From positions 1 to 28,051 of the forward strand of contig WJJU01000128.1 in assembly GCA_014729595.1 (NCBI GenBank): a DNA stretch of 28,051 nt. Reading direction: 5' to 3'. Positions 1-8,232 of this stretch are shown piece after piece. Every line of letters begins with the position of its first letter. The first letter of the stretch is position 1. This stretch comes from Chitinivibrionales bacterium. GTDB taxonomy: Bacteria; Fibrobacterota; Chitinivibrionia; Chitinivibrionales; WJMI01. The translations under genes were made by a program, and so were the position numbers. The notes under the pieces are model-generated. The model had not been told where the DNA came from. It saw only the letters and a program-made list of their open reading frames with translations, and searched no databases.

Positions 1-1
1 A

Positions 2-658
2 ACACCTGATCGGGGCGACCGCTACGAGATCGGCGACACGCTTGATATCACTTGGTGCGGCACTTTGGCCGACTGCACATCAAGTATCATTTCCGGTGTC
101 ATGGTGGGGCTGAGTTTCGACAGTGGAAAAAAATGGTACCAGCTTAGTGACAGCACTCTTTATGTGGGAGCGCGGTCGTACTACTGGCCTATTCCCGAAT
201 CCATCGGGGGGGTGTCCCTTGCCCGGAGAAGTTGTCTGGTGCGGGTGAGATCCTACGACGATCCTTCCATTGTGTCATATTCGGGTATGTTCATAATCGA
301 AGATCCCGATACTATCGTTTCGCCTCCGCCCACCGATAGTTGCGACATTTATCCGCTATGGGTGACGGCCCCCGAGTACGGTGATTCCTATATGGTTGGT
401 GATACGCTCGGGATTACCTGGTGTGGGGCGCTGCTGGATAGTACTATTTCTTCAGTTATGGTGCAGTTCAGCCCTAATGACGGCAAAGATTGGTACCATG
501 TAACCGACCGATCTTTTATCCCTTCAACGAGGAAGTTTTATTGGCTGATACCGGAAACGATCAGCGGAGAAAAGGTCGCATCGAAGGAATGCCGCATAAA
601 GGTGAGCGCGTATATGAATCCATCGCTTATGTCAATTTCCGGTCGCTTTGAGATTTAC
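2..658 (+). repeat. Two tandem KNH-like domain repeats, 366-nt period
   Basis: The GDTLxITWCG segment occurs with its first codon at 32 and again at 398, giving a period of 366 nt (122 codons). Flanking segments also match at protein level: 'FDSGKKWYQL' with 'SPNDGKDWYHV', 'YYWPIPESI' with 'FYWLIPETI'. DNA identity is lower than protein similarity, so the duplication is old. A linker with a short Pro run (SPPPTD) separates the units. Confidence 0.75.
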
Positions 659-661
659 TAG
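2..661 (+). CDS. Extracellular repeat protein with KNH-like Ig domains (3' part only)
   Basis: The reading frame is open from the window edge (frame 2) to TAG at 659-661, so the N-terminus lies outside. The visible 219 residues hold two homologous units of about 100 residues, each with a GDTLxITWCG strand, a central 'V.V..S.D.GK.WY' strand, a 'YWxIPE' strand, a CRI/CLV-type strand and a closing 'SxSGxFxI' strand. That pattern fits the Kre9/KNH-like (Ser-Thr-rich, Ig-like beta-sandwich) family, which in bacteria sits in secreted or surface proteins. The protein ends right after the second domain in FEIY, with no sorting domain or membrane segment. Paired cysteines in each unit (GITWCG and CRIKV) could form a disulfide, consistent with export. 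Function is unknown; a binding or adhesion module is the simplest inference. It converges on trpF. Confidence 0.8.
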   Translation, partial: TPDRGDRYEIGDTLDITWCGTLADCTSSIISGVMVGLSFDSGKKWYQLSDSTLYVGARSYYWPIPESIGGVSLARRSCLVRVRSYDDPSIVSYSGMFIIEDPDTIVSPPPTDSCDIYPLWVTAPEYGDSYMVGDTLGITWCGALLDSTISSVMVQFSPNDGKDWYHVTDRSFIPSTRKFYWLIPETISGEKVASKECRIKVSAYMNPSLMSISGRFEIY

Positions 662-748
662 CGTGATATGACCGCGCGTTGACGGCGGTGACACACGTGA
701 TGGGATGACTACGAAGGACGGTGGCGTTCGGCTATTTATAACCCTTGT

Positions 749-772
749 GGCCTTTCATTTGTTTGAAAGGCC
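749..772. terminator. Hairpin between convergent genes
   Basis: A perfect 9-bp stem (GGCCTTTCA / TGAAAGGCC) encloses a 6-nt loop, TTTGTT. It lies between the stop of the KNH-repeat gene (661) and the stop of trpF (842 on the minus strand), where a shared bidirectional terminator is expected. No clear T-tract follows on either strand, so the intrinsic-terminator call rests on stem and position. A second short palindrome, ACCCGG-TG-CCGGGT, lies at 807-820. Confidence 0.5.
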
Positions 773-841
773 ATTTGGGGTGTGATCCAATCGCGGAATG
801 GGCGATACCCGGTGCCGGGTCCGCGCTTTGAACCGGCCTTT

Positions 842-1456
842 TTAGCTCTTAACCACCCGAATAACATCGCGCATCTTTTCGGGACTTTTGATCCCCGGGC
901 TGATTTCCACGCCGCTGCTGACATCGACGGCGTACGGCTGAACGACCTCGACCGCTTCCCGAACATTGACCGGCCCAAGTCCCCCGGCCAGGATTATGCG
1001 ATGCCCGTCATTGACCGCCCGGCGTGCAACGGTCCAGTCGAATGTTTTACCGGTTCCGCCCGCCTTGTGGCGATCCCAGGTATCGAGCAGGAAACCGGCG
1101 ACCCGGTAGGTGTCAAGCACTGAGGGTGCGAAATCGGGGCCGACGGAGAAAGCTTTGATGACCGTCAACGGAAGATCTTCCGTGATGCGCGGGGATTCCG
1201 AGCCATGAAGTTGAATGGTGTCCAAGCCCGCGGCGGCGGCAATCGCATTGATCGTTTCGGCCAATTGATTGACAAATACCCCAACTTTCGCCACGAACGG
1301 CGGAAGACGGTCTACGATTTCGCGAACCGCCGCCGGTTGTATATATCGTGGACTTTGCGGATGAAAGATGAAACCGAGCGCGTCAGCACCAAGATTCACC
1401 GCAATACGAGCGTCGTCGTAGCGTGTGATACCACAGATTTTAACTCTTACACCCAT
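842..1456 (-). CDS. trpF: Phosphoribosylanthranilate isomerase
   Basis: TrpF converts N-(5'-phosphoribosyl)anthranilate to CdRP (1-(o-carboxyphenylamino)-1-deoxyribulose 5-phosphate) in tryptophan synthesis. The 204-residue protein has the family's usual single TIM-barrel length. It begins with the N-terminal motif VKICGITR, which carries the catalytic Cys, followed by 'GADALGFIFHPQSPRYI'. It continues with 'KVGVFVN', 'IQLHGSES', 'LLDTWD', 'GGTGKTFDW', 'LAGGLGPVNV' and 'VDVSSGVE', the phosphate-binding end of the barrel. The ATG lies 7 nt past the trpC stop, so translation is probably coupled in a trpEGCF operon of which this is the last gene. No sign of disruption. Confidence 0.96.
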   Translation of the reverse strand: MGVRVKICGITRYDDARIAVNLGADALGFIFHPQSPRYIQPAAVREIVDRLPPFVAKVGVFVNQLAETINAIAAAAGLDTIQLHGSESPRITEDLPLTVIKAFSVGPDFAPSVLDTYRVAGFLLDTWDRHKAGGTGKTFDWTVARRAVNDGHRIILAGGLGPVNVREAVEVVQPYAVDVSSGVEISPGIKSPEKMRDVIRVVKS

Positions 1457-1463
1457 AACGCCC

Positions 1464-2243
1464 TCACGAGTTCGATTTGCGGCAACGCAGTCTATCGATC
1501 AGCGCAGCCGGATTTTCCGAACGCATCAGGGACTCGCCAACAAGGATCGCCCGCACTCCGGCCGCAATCAGCGGTTTTGTTTCGTCTTGCCCGAATATAC
1601 CGCTTTCAGACACCACAAGAGTAGTGCGGGGAATAGCGGCTATGAGGCGGAGTGTCACCGAAATATCGGTCTTGAACGTCGCCAGATCGCGATTGTTGAT
1701 GCCGATAAGTGGTGGCTCGAGACGCATCACTCGTTCAAGCTCACCCTCATTGTGAATTTCGATTAGTGGGTCGATGGCGAGTTCCGATGCGGCCGCAAAC
1801 AATTCTTCCATTTGCCCGTCCGACAAGGCCGCCGCGATGAGGAGCATGGCATCGGCATTGAGTGAGGCCGTCTGTTCGACCTGCAAAGGATCGATTATGA
1901 AATCCTTACGAAGTACGGGGCGGGGCACGGTCTCCCTAATGGTGGTCAGGTAATCGGTCGACCCGCAAAAGAACCGTTCATCCGTAAGTACCGAAACGGC
2001 ATCCGCTCCGCCCTTGTCGTATACCCGAGCTATTGCCGCCGGATCGAAATCTTCGCGGATGATACCCTTCGACGGCGAGGCTTTTTTTACTTCGGCAATA
2101 ATCGCCGGCGCCGGGCACTTGGCCAAATTTTTTATGAAAGGTCTCTTTGTATCGGTGCGCCCCCGGAAATCCGACCGATGTTCACGAAGGGCGCGGATTT
2201 CGCGCTTTTTGTGCTCGATGATAGTGTCGAGAATCGTGCTCAT
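1464..2243 (-). CDS. trpC: Indole-3-glycerol phosphate synthase
   Basis: TrpC closes the indole ring of CdRP to give indole-3-glycerol phosphate. The 259-residue length is typical of the monofunctional enzyme. Diagnostic segments are an N-terminal helix with 'HKKREIRAL', 'AEVKKASPSKG' (catalytic Lys and substrate phosphate region), 'AVSVLTDERFFCGS', 'RPVLRKDFIIDPLQV' (general-acid Lys), 'GINNRDLATF' and 'VSESGIF'. The start ATG overlaps the trpG stop by 4 nt (2240-2243), which indicates translational coupling. The C-terminus is a normal 'ILVGESLMRSENP' phosphate-binding segment plus a short basic tail. Confidence 0.97.
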   Translation of the reverse strand: MSTILDTIIEHKKREIRALREHRSDFRGRTDTKRPFIKNLAKCPAPAIIAEVKKASPSKGIIREDFDPAAIARVYDKGGADAVSVLTDERFFCGSTDYLTTIRETVPRPVLRKDFIIDPLQVEQTASLNADAMLLIAAALSDGQMEELFAAASELAIDPLIEIHNEGELERVMRLEPPLIGINNRDLATFKTDISVTLRLIAAIPRTTLVVSESGIFGQDETKPLIAAGVRAILVGESLMRSENPAALIDRLRCRKSNS

Positions 2244-2815
2244 AAGCCTCCGAAGCTCTTGACGAAGTTACGAAGAAGGTCCTTGCCGGCCTCGGTAAGG
2301 ATCGATTCGGGGTGGAACTGAATACCTTCTATCGGGTATTCCTTATGGCGAACACCCATGATAATCTTATCTTCCGTCTCCGCGACGATCCCTAAGCAAT
2401 CGGGACAACCGTCACGTTCGATAACCAGGCTGTGATATCTGGTGGCGATGAATGGTGAGGGGAGGTTCGTAAAAACCCCCTTGCCGTCATGATGTATACT
2501 CGACACCTTGCCGTGCATTAAGTACGGCGCTCGAATGATGTTTCCACCGAATGCCGCTCCGATGGATTGATGTCCAAGGCATACACCGAGCAGAGGAATT
2601 GTCGGACCTAATTGTCTGACCACTTCGACCGATATTCCGGCCTCTTTGGGCGTACACGGCCCCGGAGAAATGACAATCCCCTCGGGTGCGAGGTCACGAA
2701 TGCGCTCGACCGTGATTCTATCGTTGCGGTATACCTGGATATCGGAATAGATCTCTCCCAGGTACTGAACGAGATTATACGTAAAAGAATCGTAATTGTC
2801 GATTATCAAGAGCAT
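2240..2815 (-). CDS. trpG: Anthranilate synthase component II (glutamine amidotransferase)
   Basis: TrpG supplies ammonia from glutamine to TrpE. The protein is a 191-residue class I glutamine amidotransferase. It opens with 'MLLIIDNYDSFTYNLVQYLG', has the oxyanion motif 'ISPGPCTP', the nucleophile Cys79 in 'GVCLGHQSIG', and His168/Glu170 in the final 'FHPESILTE', so the triad is complete. It is the short stand-alone form with no TrpD fusion. It starts 20 nt after the trpE stop and overlaps trpC by 4 nt. In many bacteria this subunit also serves PabB in folate synthesis; whether it does here cannot be seen. Confidence 0.96.
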   Translation of the reverse strand: MLLIIDNYDSFTYNLVQYLGEIYSDIQVYRNDRITVERIRDLAPEGIVISPGPCTPKEAGISVEVVRQLGPTIPLLGVCLGHQSIGAAFGGNIIRAPYLMHGKVSSIHHDGKGVFTNLPSPFIATRYHSLVIERDGCPDCLGIVAETEDKIIMGVRHKEYPIEGIQFHPESILTEAGKDLLRNFVKSFGGL

Positions 2816-2835
2816 GGGCGGATCCCGGGTTTGCT

Positions 2836-4311
2836 TTATCCAATTACTTTTTTGGCGTCCATTATCGCCGAAAAGAGCGCATTAGCCTTATTAACCGTTT
2901 CTTGATACTCGGTCGACGGAACGGAATCGGCTACAATCCCGGCCCCGGCCTGAATGGAGGCGACGCCGTCCCGATAGAGCATCGTGCGAATGACAATACA
3001 AGAATCCAAATTTCCGCAAAAGTCGATATAGCCCAGCGCGCCGCCGTAGATCCCTCGACGTACGGGTTCCAATTCGTCGATAATTTCCATGGCACGGATT
3101 TTAGGCGCCCCCGAGAGCGTTCCGGCCGGAAAACACGAAAACAGCGCATCGAATGCATCCTTGTCCGAGCGCAACCGTCCGTGGACATTCGAGACGATAT
3201 GAATGACATGACTATATTTCTCGATATGCATCATCTCTTCGGTTACGACACTCCCATGTTCACTCACCCTACCGACGTCGTTGCGCCCCAGATCGACCAG
3301 CATAATGTGTTCGGCGCGCTCCTTAGGGTCGGCCAGAAGCTCCTTCGTGAGCCGCTCATCCTCGTGTTCATCGGCCCCTCGACGACGGGTGCCGGCAATT
3401 GGACGAACCTCAACCCGTCGATCCTCAACCCGTACCAACATCTCCGGTGAAGCCCCGATGATGGAAGAGTCCTCGCAGGATAAATAGAACATGTATGGAG
3501 ACGGATTGACCGTACGAAGAACCCGGTAGAGATCGAACGGGTTCGCATCGACCTCGACGCTGAAGCGCTGAGAGAGAACCACCTGGAATATATCACCCGC
3601 CGCGATATACTCCCGACACTTCTCGACCGCGGTTTCAAATTGCCCCTTATCAAAATTGGACGATACCGGCCCCGCATCGCCGATCTTAAGGGCGGTTGAG
3701 GGCAGACGGATTGCAAGTGTGTCTTCCAAGCTTCCTAAAGTATGCTCCGCTTCGTGGTAAGCGGCCTCCAAATCGGTCGACTCATCCACAAACAGATGCG
3801 TTATTAAAAGAAGTCGGTGTTCACGGTTGTCGAACGCCACAATCGTACGATATAATCCCATAAAAATATCGTTGAGCCCGTCGCGCTTTGGGTTCATATC
3901 GGGTATTTCTTCCCAAAACCGGATGGCGTCGTAGGCACAGTATCCGACGGCGCCGCCCGAAAACCGGGGAATGCCCTCGACATGAACGCCCTTATAGCGC
4001 CGCATGAGTTCACGAAGGACCAGAATGGGGTTGCCTGTGCCGTTGCTTTTTTCGCGACCCTCGATACGCCATCGATCGCCGTCGGCGCGGAAAGTTAAAA
4101 ATGGGTCTCCGCCGATAAAAGAGTAGCGAGCAACCCGGTCCCCCCCGGTAACACTCTCCAAAAGGAAACTGTAAGGTCTGTTCTGAAATAATTTCATCCA
4201 GATCGATACGGGGGTCTCGGTGTCGGCGAGAATTGTTTTGCAGACGGGGATAACGTTATAGCTTCCTCCCGATGCAATTTTCCTTACCATTTCGAGACGA
4301 GGGAATATCAC
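2836..4311 (-). CDS. trpE: Anthranilate synthase component I
   Basis: TrpE makes anthranilate from chorismate with ammonia from TrpG. It has 491 residues, a usual length. The N-terminal tryptophan-binding element LLES is at residues 50-53, followed by 'RYSFIG', so feedback inhibition by Trp is likely. The catalytic chorismate-binding domain shows 'DIFQVVLSQRF', 'PSPYMFYL', 'IAGTRRRG', 'LVDLGRNDVGRV', 'GTLSGAPKIRAMEII', 'GGALGYIDF' and 'QAGAGIVADSVP'. I chose the GTG at 4311 because GGAG lies about 7 nt upstream. The next in-frame ATG at 4290 has no Shine-Dalgarno. First gene of trpEGCF; no trpD, trpB or trpA is in this window. Confidence 0.96.
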   Translation of the reverse strand: MIFPRLEMVRKIASGGSYNVIPVCKTILADTETPVSIWMKLFQNRPYSFLLESVTGGDRVARYSFIGGDPFLTFRADGDRWRIEGREKSNGTGNPILVLRELMRRYKGVHVEGIPRFSGGAVGYCAYDAIRFWEEIPDMNPKRDGLNDIFMGLYRTIVAFDNREHRLLLITHLFVDESTDLEAAYHEAEHTLGSLEDTLAIRLPSTALKIGDAGPVSSNFDKGQFETAVEKCREYIAAGDIFQVVLSQRFSVEVDANPFDLYRVLRTVNPSPYMFYLSCEDSSIIGASPEMLVRVEDRRVEVRPIAGTRRRGADEHEDERLTKELLADPKERAEHIMLVDLGRNDVGRVSEHGSVVTEEMMHIEKYSHVIHIVSNVHGRLRSDKDAFDALFSCFPAGTLSGAPKIRAMEIIDELEPVRRGIYGGALGYIDFCGNLDSCIVIRTMLYRDGVASIQAGAGIVADSVPSTEYQETVNKANALFSAIMDAKKVIG

Positions 4312-4404
4312 GATATCACTCCATAGGGCGAATGCAAGACATACGCATAGTACAATATACTCTTCCCACCGGCCACCATACTAACAAGGGGTCTTACGAG
4401 TCAT

Positions 4405-5295
4405 CTATTTGTTCCGATGGGCCAGGGTTATCCCGAGCGAAGCAGTCAGGCGCCATCGAGGGCCGCCCTCTGATTCTATTTGCTTGTCATAGAGTACCTG
4501 GTGTGTAAACCCGGCCATAATATACTTGGTAACGTTGATTGAAAGCGTGTTTTCCCAGTCGATGTCGGGATACCGCCATTCATTGTGATCTTCGATATCA
4601 TCCGTTTCGGAGCTTACCAACGCTTGGAATACTTTCAGGCGACTGGCGAACGTGATCCAGTCCTTCCTGGTCGTAGTTTCGAACGTCGTGATGAATTCTA
4701 CACCGACATCGTTGGTGACGGTCGTTGTATCGATCATTCGCTCGATACTTTGCCTGCAGGCGCCACCGATACGCATTTGGAGTTTTGTCGGGTCGGCATC
4801 GATCAGGTCCTTGGTGGCACCGAAGCTTTCGGTCAAGAGAATCGGATTGAAGTATTGGTCAGTTTCGGTTGAATCGGCGGGCGGATCCCAGAATTGGCTT
4901 TCGAAACGAACTCCCAGATAGGGATCGACAAACCATCCGCGCGTGAGTGAGAGAATCGATTCCAAATCGATTTCATCGGTAGATTTGGTTGGCGCAAGCC
5001 ATTTGTCGGTATCTTTGTCTTGAATGTGGGTCTCTCCAAAAGCGAGTCGGATCGTATTTGCGGAGTGAAGTGCGGGAGTTAATTGCCTTTTGGCGGACCC
5101 GTCAAATTTTAGGGTCCAATTAATCGAGCCCGCTTCCCCTCCTTCCCAATTATCGCTATACGCATTCAGACCGGTCATAACGTTTGCTTGTACCGAAATG
5201 TCCCATCCATCAGAACTCTTGGCGTCGTCCGCGGTATTTTCCGCGCAAAGCGCCAGTGGAACCAATATCGGCAAAAGCAGTGCTCGCATAGTCAT
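4405..5295 (-). CDS. DUF3078-type outer-membrane beta-barrel protein
   Basis: The predicted 296-residue protein starts with a hydrophobic signal peptide, 'MRALLLPILVPLALCA', with a likely cleavage after LCA. The body is rich in alternating aromatic/polar strands. It contains 'NWEGGEAGSINW', then 'TIRLAFGETHIQDK', 'KSTDEIDLES' and 'YLGVRFESQFWDP', an order typical of DUF3078 proteins of the Bacteroidetes/FCB group. The last strand ends in '..LGITLAHRNK'. The frame stays open upstream of 5295, but a strong AAGGGGGG sits just before ATGs at 5295 and 5289, so I start it there. Its role is unknown. It lies upstream of trpE on the same strand with a 93-nt gap and is probably not part of tryptophan synthesis. 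Confidence 0.72.
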   Translation of the reverse strand: MTMRALLLPILVPLALCAENTADDAKSSDGWDISVQANVMTGLNAYSDNWEGGEAGSINWTLKFDGSAKRQLTPALHSANTIRLAFGETHIQDKDTDKWLAPTKSTDEIDLESILSLTRGWFVDPYLGVRFESQFWDPPADSTETDQYFNPILLTESFGATKDLIDADPTKLQMRIGGACRQSIERMIDTTTVTNDVGVEFITTFETTTRKDWITFASRLKVFQALVSSETDDIEDHNEWRYPDIDWENTLSINVTKYIMAGFTHQVLYDKQIESEGGPRWRLTASLGITLAHRNK

Positions 5296-5565
5296 CGTCC
5301 CCCCTTGGGTTGCAGATTTTAGATCAGGAATCGCCCTTTGAAGATCGTTGCGGAACAACGGGATGATGAGAGTAAAGAATTATGAATAGAGAATTATTGT
5401 TTTAGTCATAATAGCCGCTACGAGGTCCGAGTGACACGTTCTCCCTCCGGCGAGGTGAAGTTCCTTGCCGTAATGCGGGAGCGGGACGAAGCCCGCAGGT
5501 CGGGTTTTGTGCGAGTACAAGGTTACCATACACCGCGGCCGGCGCGATAAGAATCGGGAATTTGC
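5296..5565. other. 270-bp intergenic region, valS end to DUF3078 gene start
   Basis: No gene is seen. It contains a small GC hairpin (GCGGG-6 nt-CCCGC at 5481-5496) that could help end valS transcription but has no T-tract on the minus strand. Near the DUF3078 start is an AT-rich stretch with two direct copies of AGAATTAT (5376-5383 and 5390-5397, 14-nt spacing) and a small hairpin CGTTG-5 nt-CAACG at 5346-5360. This AT-rich part is the likely promoter/regulator region for the minus-strand gene, but no clear -35/-10 pair stands out. Confidence 0.4.
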
Positions 5566-8232
5566 TCATTGCTGATTTTGTAAGGTGGCCAAACCGGCCT
5601 CGAGTTTTTCGAGGTTTTGTTTTATGCCCTGGAGCTTTTCTCGTTCCTTATCCACGACATCCGCGGGGGCTTTTTCGACGAAATTCTTGTTTGCCAAACG
5701 CTTTTCGGTTCCCGCGGCCAGCGCGGTTTGCTTGGCGATCTCTTTGGAAATCCGTTCGATTTCCACCTGCCGGTCGATAAGTCCTTCCAATTCCAGATAG
5801 ACCTCGTTACCTCGCACCACGCTTTGCCCCGCAAACCCGGGTTTGGTTGCCTTGGTATCGACCGTTGTGGAAGAAAGTCGAGCGAAAAGGTTTACAAGAG
5901 ACGTCTGCTCCCCGAGCCAGGCGGCAATATCTTCGCCGGTGGGAATGACAACCGCAATCCCTTTCTTTTCGGGAGGAATATTGTTTTCGGCGCGGATCGT
6001 GCGCAGAGCCACGATTATTTCCTGCAGCAATCCGAACCGCTCTTCGACAACGGGATCTATTGCGGAAGATTCCGTTGTCGGGAACGAGGCATGCATTATC
6101 GATTCGTCGTCGATTACCGCATCGAACCGCACTTTCTCGCGCAAAGCGCCCCAAATCTCTTCGGTAATGAACGGCATGATTGGATGGAGCAGTTTGAGTA
6201 TCGACGCAAGAACGAAACCGCACAGAGCCAGTGCGTCGTCGCGACGCCGCGCATCTTCACTATTGTAAAGGTCTATCTTTTTCGCTTCGACATACCAGTC
6301 ACAGAAATCGTGCCAACTAAAATCGTAAATGCAATGGCACATTTCGTTGAGTCGATATGAATCGAGCGCATCTCTCACCGCTTTGATTGTGGTGTTGAGT
6401 CTGCTGAGTATCCAGCGATCTTCCGCTTTGAGCCTTTCGGCGGGCGGAACGGTTTCGAAATCGATACGAGACTCGATATTACCCAAGAGGAATCGCGACG
6501 CATTCCAGAGCTTGTTGGCGAAATTCCGACCGATATCGAACGTGTCTTTGCTCAGGAACACATCGGCGCCTTGGGCGGTTATCATGATCAGCGAGAACCG
6601 AAGAGCATCGGTCCCATAGTCAGCGATTATTTCGAGCGGGTCGATTGAGTTGCCGAGAGATTTGCTCATTTTTCGGCCGGTTTTGTCCCGCACCGTCCCG
6701 TGAAGAACTATATCGGTGAAAGGAAGCTTACCGGTACAATACAGCCCGGCCATGAGCATCCTGGCCACCCAGAAAAACAGAATTTCCGGCGCCGTCGCCA
6801 AGACGTCGGTCGGATAAAATTTACGGAGAACGTCGGTTTCTTCGGGCCAGCCCATGGTCGAGAACGGCCAGAGCCACGAAGAAAACCAAGTGTCAAGGAC
6901 ATCTTTGTCTTGTTCGAGGTTAGTCGATCCGCAGGGACATTTTTCGGGTGTTTGCTCCGCAACGATCGTTTCGCCGCAGTCACGACAATACCAGACGGGA
7001 ATCCTATGCCCCCACCAGATTTGGCGCGAGATGCACCAATCGCGGATGTTCTCCATCCATTCGATATAGGTCTTGCGCCATCGTGCCGGATAGAACGAGA
7101 TATCATTATCGTAGGCGGCCCGCAACGCCTTTTCCGCCAACGGCTTCATCTTAACGAACCACTGATCGGAGTAGTACGGTTCAACAACCGTGGCACAGCG
7201 GTAGCAATGCCCGACGGCATGGTGGTGCTCTTCGACTTTTTCGAGCAGACCGGCCGCCTTCATGTCTTCGACAACCGCCTTGCGTGCTTCGAAACGATCC
7301 ATCCCCCGATATTTTTCGGGGATGGGTCCGCACATCTTCCCGGTTTCATCCATGACTACGACGGGTTCCATTTTATGGCGTTGGCCCATCTGAAAGTCGT
7401 TGGGGTCATGAGCGGGGGTTACTTTGACGGCGCCGGTACCGAAGTCTTTGTCGACGAAATCGTCTGCCGTGACGGGTATTTCACGATTGGCAAGCGGTAA
7501 AAGGAGTGTTTTGTTTACCAGATCGGCATAGCGTTCGTCTTTGGGGTTAACGGCGACGGCCGTATCCCCGAGCATTGTCTCGGGCCGTGTAGTCGCGACG
7601 ACCACATGCCCGCCGCCGTCCGCATGGGGGTATTTAAAATAGTAGAGCTTTCCGGCGGTATCTTGATGTTCGGCCTCCTCGTCGGACAACGCGGTTCGGC
7701 AGCGGGGACACCAGTTGATAATATATTTGCCGCGGTAGATAAGCCCGTCGCGATACAGATTCACAAAAACTTTCCGAACCGCCCGCGACAGCCCTTCGTC
7801 CATGGTAAATCGTTCGCGGTCCCAATCGCACGATGTCCCCAGTCTTTTGAGTTGGTTGGTGATCCTTGTGTGGTATTCACGCTTCCAGGCCCACACTTTT
7901 TCAACGAAGGCCTCGCGGCCTATATCGTGACGATTGGTGTTTTCTTGAGCCAGCTTTCGCTCCACGACATTCTGTGTAGCGATTCCGGCATGATCGGTTC
8001 CGGGCATCCACAACGCCTCGAACCCATCCATGCGCTTGTATCGAATCAAAACATCCTGCACCGTATTGTTCAGGGCGTGTCCGATGTGGAGAATACCCGT
8101 AACATTCGGCGGTGGGATCACGATCGAATAGGACTTTTTGGAAGAATGGGGATTGGCCGCGAAGCTTTTGTTCGCCAGCCATCGATCATATATTCTTTCT
8201 TCAACCGCTGCTGCGCTATACTGCTTTTCCAT
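5566..8232 (-). CDS. valS: Valyl-tRNA synthetase
   Basis: ValS charges tRNA-Val with valine. The 888-residue protein has the class I signatures HIGH (residues 49-52, within 'GILHIGHALNN') and KMSKS (521-525). It has the CP1 editing domain ('TTRPETMLGDTAVAV', 'GTGAVKVTPAHDPNDF'), Cys-rich zinc knuckles ('WCPRCR', 'CYRC', 'CRDCGE..', 'CPCG'), an anticodon-binding domain ('HPIMPFITEEIW') and the C-terminal coiled coil (about residues 815-885) typical of ValS. I chose ATG 8232 over the in-frame GTG at 8244 because a GGAG overlapping that GTG sits 6 nt before the ATG. It appears to be transcribed alone from the 8233-8988 region. Confidence 0.97.
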   Translation of the reverse strand: MEKQYSAAAVEERIYDRWLANKSFAANPHSSKKSYSIVIPPPNVTGILHIGHALNNTVQDVLIRYKRMDGFEALWMPGTDHAGIATQNVVERKLAQENTNRHDIGREAFVEKVWAWKREYHTRITNQLKRLGTSCDWDRERFTMDEGLSRAVRKVFVNLYRDGLIYRGKYIINWCPRCRTALSDEEAEHQDTAGKLYYFKYPHADGGGHVVVATTRPETMLGDTAVAVNPKDERYADLVNKTLLLPLANREIPVTADDFVDKDFGTGAVKVTPAHDPNDFQMGQRHKMEPVVVMDETGKMCGPIPEKYRGMDRFEARKAVVEDMKAAGLLEKVEEHHHAVGHCYRCATVVEPYYSDQWFVKMKPLAEKALRAAYDNDISFYPARWRKTYIEWMENIRDWCISRQIWWGHRIPVWYCRDCGETIVAEQTPEKCPCGSTNLEQDKDVLDTWFSSWLWPFSTMGWPEETDVLRKFYPTDVLATAPEILFFWVARMLMAGLYCTGKLPFTDIVLHGTVRDKTGRKMSKSLGNSIDPLEIIADYGTDALRFSLIMITAQGADVFLSKDTFDIGRNFANKLWNASRFLLGNIESRIDFETVPPAERLKAEDRWILSRLNTTIKAVRDALDSYRLNEMCHCIYDFSWHDFCDWYVEAKKIDLYNSEDARRRDDALALCGFVLASILKLLHPIMPFITEEIWGALREKVRFDAVIDDESIMHASFPTTESSAIDPVVEERFGLLQEIIVALRTIRAENNIPPEKKGIAVVIPTGEDIAAWLGEQTSLVNLFARLSSTTVDTKATKPGFAGQSVVRGNEVYLELEGLIDRQVEIERISKEIAKQTALAAGTEKRLANKNFVEKAPADVVDKEREKLQGIKQNLEKLEAGLATLQNQQ

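Noticed and set aside
4381..4404. Short minus-strand ORF (MTRKTPC) before trpE as an attenuator leader peptide
   Set aside because: It has no Trp codons, and no terminator/antiterminator pair is evident between it and trpE.
5617..6360. A 247-codon plus-strand frame opposite valS
   Set aside because: It is a long shadow frame antisense to the ValS C-terminal region, with no family features.
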